From: Seison nebaliae
Taxonomy: Eukaryota > Rotifera > Pararotatoria > Seisonacea > Seisonidae
Assembly: GCA_023231475.1 (NCBI GenBank)
Contig: JALJEE010003220.1
Location: 1-64,000 of the forward strand
Length of the DNA: 64,000 nt
Direction: 5' to 3'
Shown here: piece after piece, positions 62,301 to 64,000 of the stretch
Position numbering within the stretch: position 1 is the stretch's first letter
Layout of the letters: every line of letters starts with the position of its first letter
Position numbers and translations under genes: made by a program
The notes under the pieces: generated by a model
Told to the model about the DNA's origin: nothing
The model's database searches: none
The model's input: the letters and a program-made list of their open reading frames with translations, nothing else

Positions 62301-64000
62301 GTGTAATCTCTATCCAACCATCGTTCTCCTTCCTCAAACTCCATTGATCACTTGATGGACGGTCAATAGATGATATGGAACGATAACATAATTTATAAAA
62401 TCCTTCAATTTCTTCCTCATTTCCATCATTTTCAATTGTCCTCCTATTCATTTGATAAGATACATCTGTCAATTCACTAAGAATCAATTCAGAAACATAA
62501 AATTTCAAATTTTTATTTCTCCGAATGTCCTGTAGAGCTGAAATAAATTCAGTGATGGAATATTCAACGAATAATTCGAAATTTGTCATCATAACTCCAA
62601 AGATATAGTTAACAAAAGGAAATTCATAACACAAAGCGTTTTTGAAATGACGAAGTATCTCTTTGAAATGGAATTGTTTTTCACGATAATTTTGAATTGT
62701 GAAATTATTCAACTTTTCAAATTTCACACAATTCTCAAAAAGTGCAGTAAGTTTAAAAATATTATTATGCACGAGAAATAACAGGGAAAGTGCTTGTCGT
62801 CGAACTCGTTGTTGTGGCGAACGGAGAAATTGATTGAACGGTTCAAAGGTTATTTGGTATAAATGGAGGAATTTGCAGACATTTGTAAAATGTTGTGTAA
62901 TTTCTCTTTTTAATTTTCCTCGTTTCAGTTTCTCTAAATCTTCTTTCGATTCGAACATCATTCCAATGAGTTGTATAAACAAAAATATAATATCAATCAC
63001 TATAACGAACTTCTCATTTGTCAATTGTGAAATGTTGTTGATTATTTCTCGCAATTTCACCCCAAACTCAGTGAGATGATAAGGAAATTTATATAATGAA
63101 TTTGCAGATTTCATATAAAATTCATGGAAATTATTCTCGGAGGAATGATCAATCCGTTGGAAATAAATTTTCATCAGAATTAGTAATCGATAAATTAAAT
63201 GGAAATTGATATTATCATCGTGAATTTTGAGAGAAAGTATTCCTCCAATTTTCATTAGAATTTGAGCATCATTTAAAGAAAATATTTGATGTTCATACTC
63301 TCCAAATGAGAGAACGGAAGCTAATTGAAATAATTGGACGTCATTCGTTTTCTCAGAAAATGCATTTGACAGTTCGTATAATGAATTTCGTTGAATTGGT
63401 AATGACAATTCTTTAACTTTCTTCTCATAATAATTCCACATAAGTTCCATAATATTTCCTTCATTATTGGCATGTTCGATGAAATCAGATCGATCAAATA
63501 ACAATTGACGTGATTGGAAAGGTAAAGTAAAGAAATTCAATGAATCCAAACAAATTTCCGAATTATATTTTCGAAGAAATTGTCGATATCGTTCAGGATG
63601 ATGATAATAATAAAATTGTTCCAATATCTTCCCATCAATATAAGTGAAAACTAAATTTTCTGTTTGTTCATCTACTCGAATATTTTCACTTTTACAGATT
63701 AAATAAAATAGATAAATGTCTTTCTTCTCAACAAACCGTTCCCAAAGATTCGTATGAAGATGATAAAAAGCGTTATATGATGGTGATGTGACATGAGAAT
63801 TGAGAAGGAGAATATGAAATAAAAAGAATAATAATTCATCATTAGATGATTGAAGTGTTTGAAAAATCTTTTCAATCTTTTCATATTGAAGACGAGTTAA
63901 ATTGCCTTTCGATTTCGTTGTGGCCGTTAATCGAACAACAATTATTAATGAATGTATCAAACCATAATTATTACCATCATTCTCATCATCACATAAATGT
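56310..64000 (-). CDS. UTP20: UTP20, small-subunit processome component (5' end outside)
   Basis: UTP20 is a giant HEAT-repeat protein of the nucleolar U3 processome, needed for 18S rRNA processing. Exons: from the right window edge to 56797 (7.2 kb without an intron), 56747-56642 and 56596-56310; introns of 49 and 45 nt join in phase. Diagnostic strings are HRSIILPILIRVLCGKIYQK, MSWESYHVLLTNIIHYLEKR and IIDAFHFN. Exon 2 encodes RMIVFKSLSIFLERSNANHI and NWLPNLMEPVLRHK, aligning with the human RTCIFKFLGAV...LPMIIAPLFREL region. The last exon gives the very basic tail (VRRTKKRRSM, HLRRKKGKQLKK). About 2530 residues are visible. The frame stays open to the edge and the N-terminus lies beyond it. 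An acidic then Lys-rich insert sits near 62.0-62.15 kb. Confidence 0.93.

Overview
The window is eukaryotic nuclear DNA: very AT-rich, with spliceosomal introns that are mostly only 40-130 nt long, genes on both strands, and animal-specific genes (ZIC/odd-paired, UNC-79, EGF, TSP1 and Ig-type membrane proteins). Runs of Gln, Asn, Ser and His in the proteins, the compact introns and the strong AT bias fit a small-genome invertebrate. An arthropod such as an acariform mite is my best guess, but the sequence does not settle the taxon.

Layout. 1-4.3 kb: decayed non-LTR retrotransposon (LINE) pieces on both strands. 4.3-10.1 kb: no gene seen, probably the upstream flank of the next gene. 10.1-12.4 kb (+): a complete six-exon ZIC/odd-paired zinc-finger transcription factor. 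13.2-14.1 kb (+): a secreted EGF / Thr-rich / galaxin-like protein. 14.1-16.6 kb: repeat-derived DNA. 16.6-28.8 kb (+): the NALCN-channel subunit UNC-79 in at least eight exons (N-terminus incomplete). 28.9-29.3 kb (-): a small coiled-coil hypothetical gene, tail-to-tail with unc-79. 30.25-32.4 kb: a decayed LINE reverse transcriptase split by a 708-bp inverted-repeat element with a 9-bp target duplication.

32.7-35.8 kb (+): SURF1 (cytochrome c oxidase assembly), a small two-exon ORF whose ATG overlaps the SURF1 stop, and the AMPK beta subunit. 36.1-38.5 kb (-): an ankyrin-repeat protein and mitochondrial EF-Tu. 38.9-39.4 kb: a LINE 3' end. 39.67-39.9 kb: a TATA/initiator promoter followed by a short spliced locus. 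40.4-41.6 kb (-): a very basic protein with seven tandem 24-bp repeats. 43.5-48.25 kb (+): a 1580-residue single-exon Ig-type membrane protein. 48.6-50.0 kb (-): a TSP1 membrane protein and a small membrane ORF. 50.2-50.7 kb (+): a GAPR-1-like CAP protein. 51.0-53.2 kb (-): EME1 and an acidic protein. 53.4-55.8 kb: nested transposons (two LINE 3' ends, a Tc1-type DD34E transposase, a FLYWCH/MULE-like fragment). 56.3-64 kb (-): UTP20, cut by the right edge.

The single-copy genes are mostly housekeeping (mitochondrial translation and respiration, ribosome biogenesis, energy sensing, DNA repair) and are not functionally linked as a cluster. Mobile-element debris sits in the gaps between them. 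I did not find a clearly new multi-gene system. The most unusual items are the nested inverted-repeat element, the orphan membrane and basic proteins, the SURF1/small-ORF stop-start overlap, and departures from family consensus in ZIC and AMPK beta. Exon boundaries were worked out by hand from GT/AG sites, reading phase and remembered family sequences, not from transcripts.
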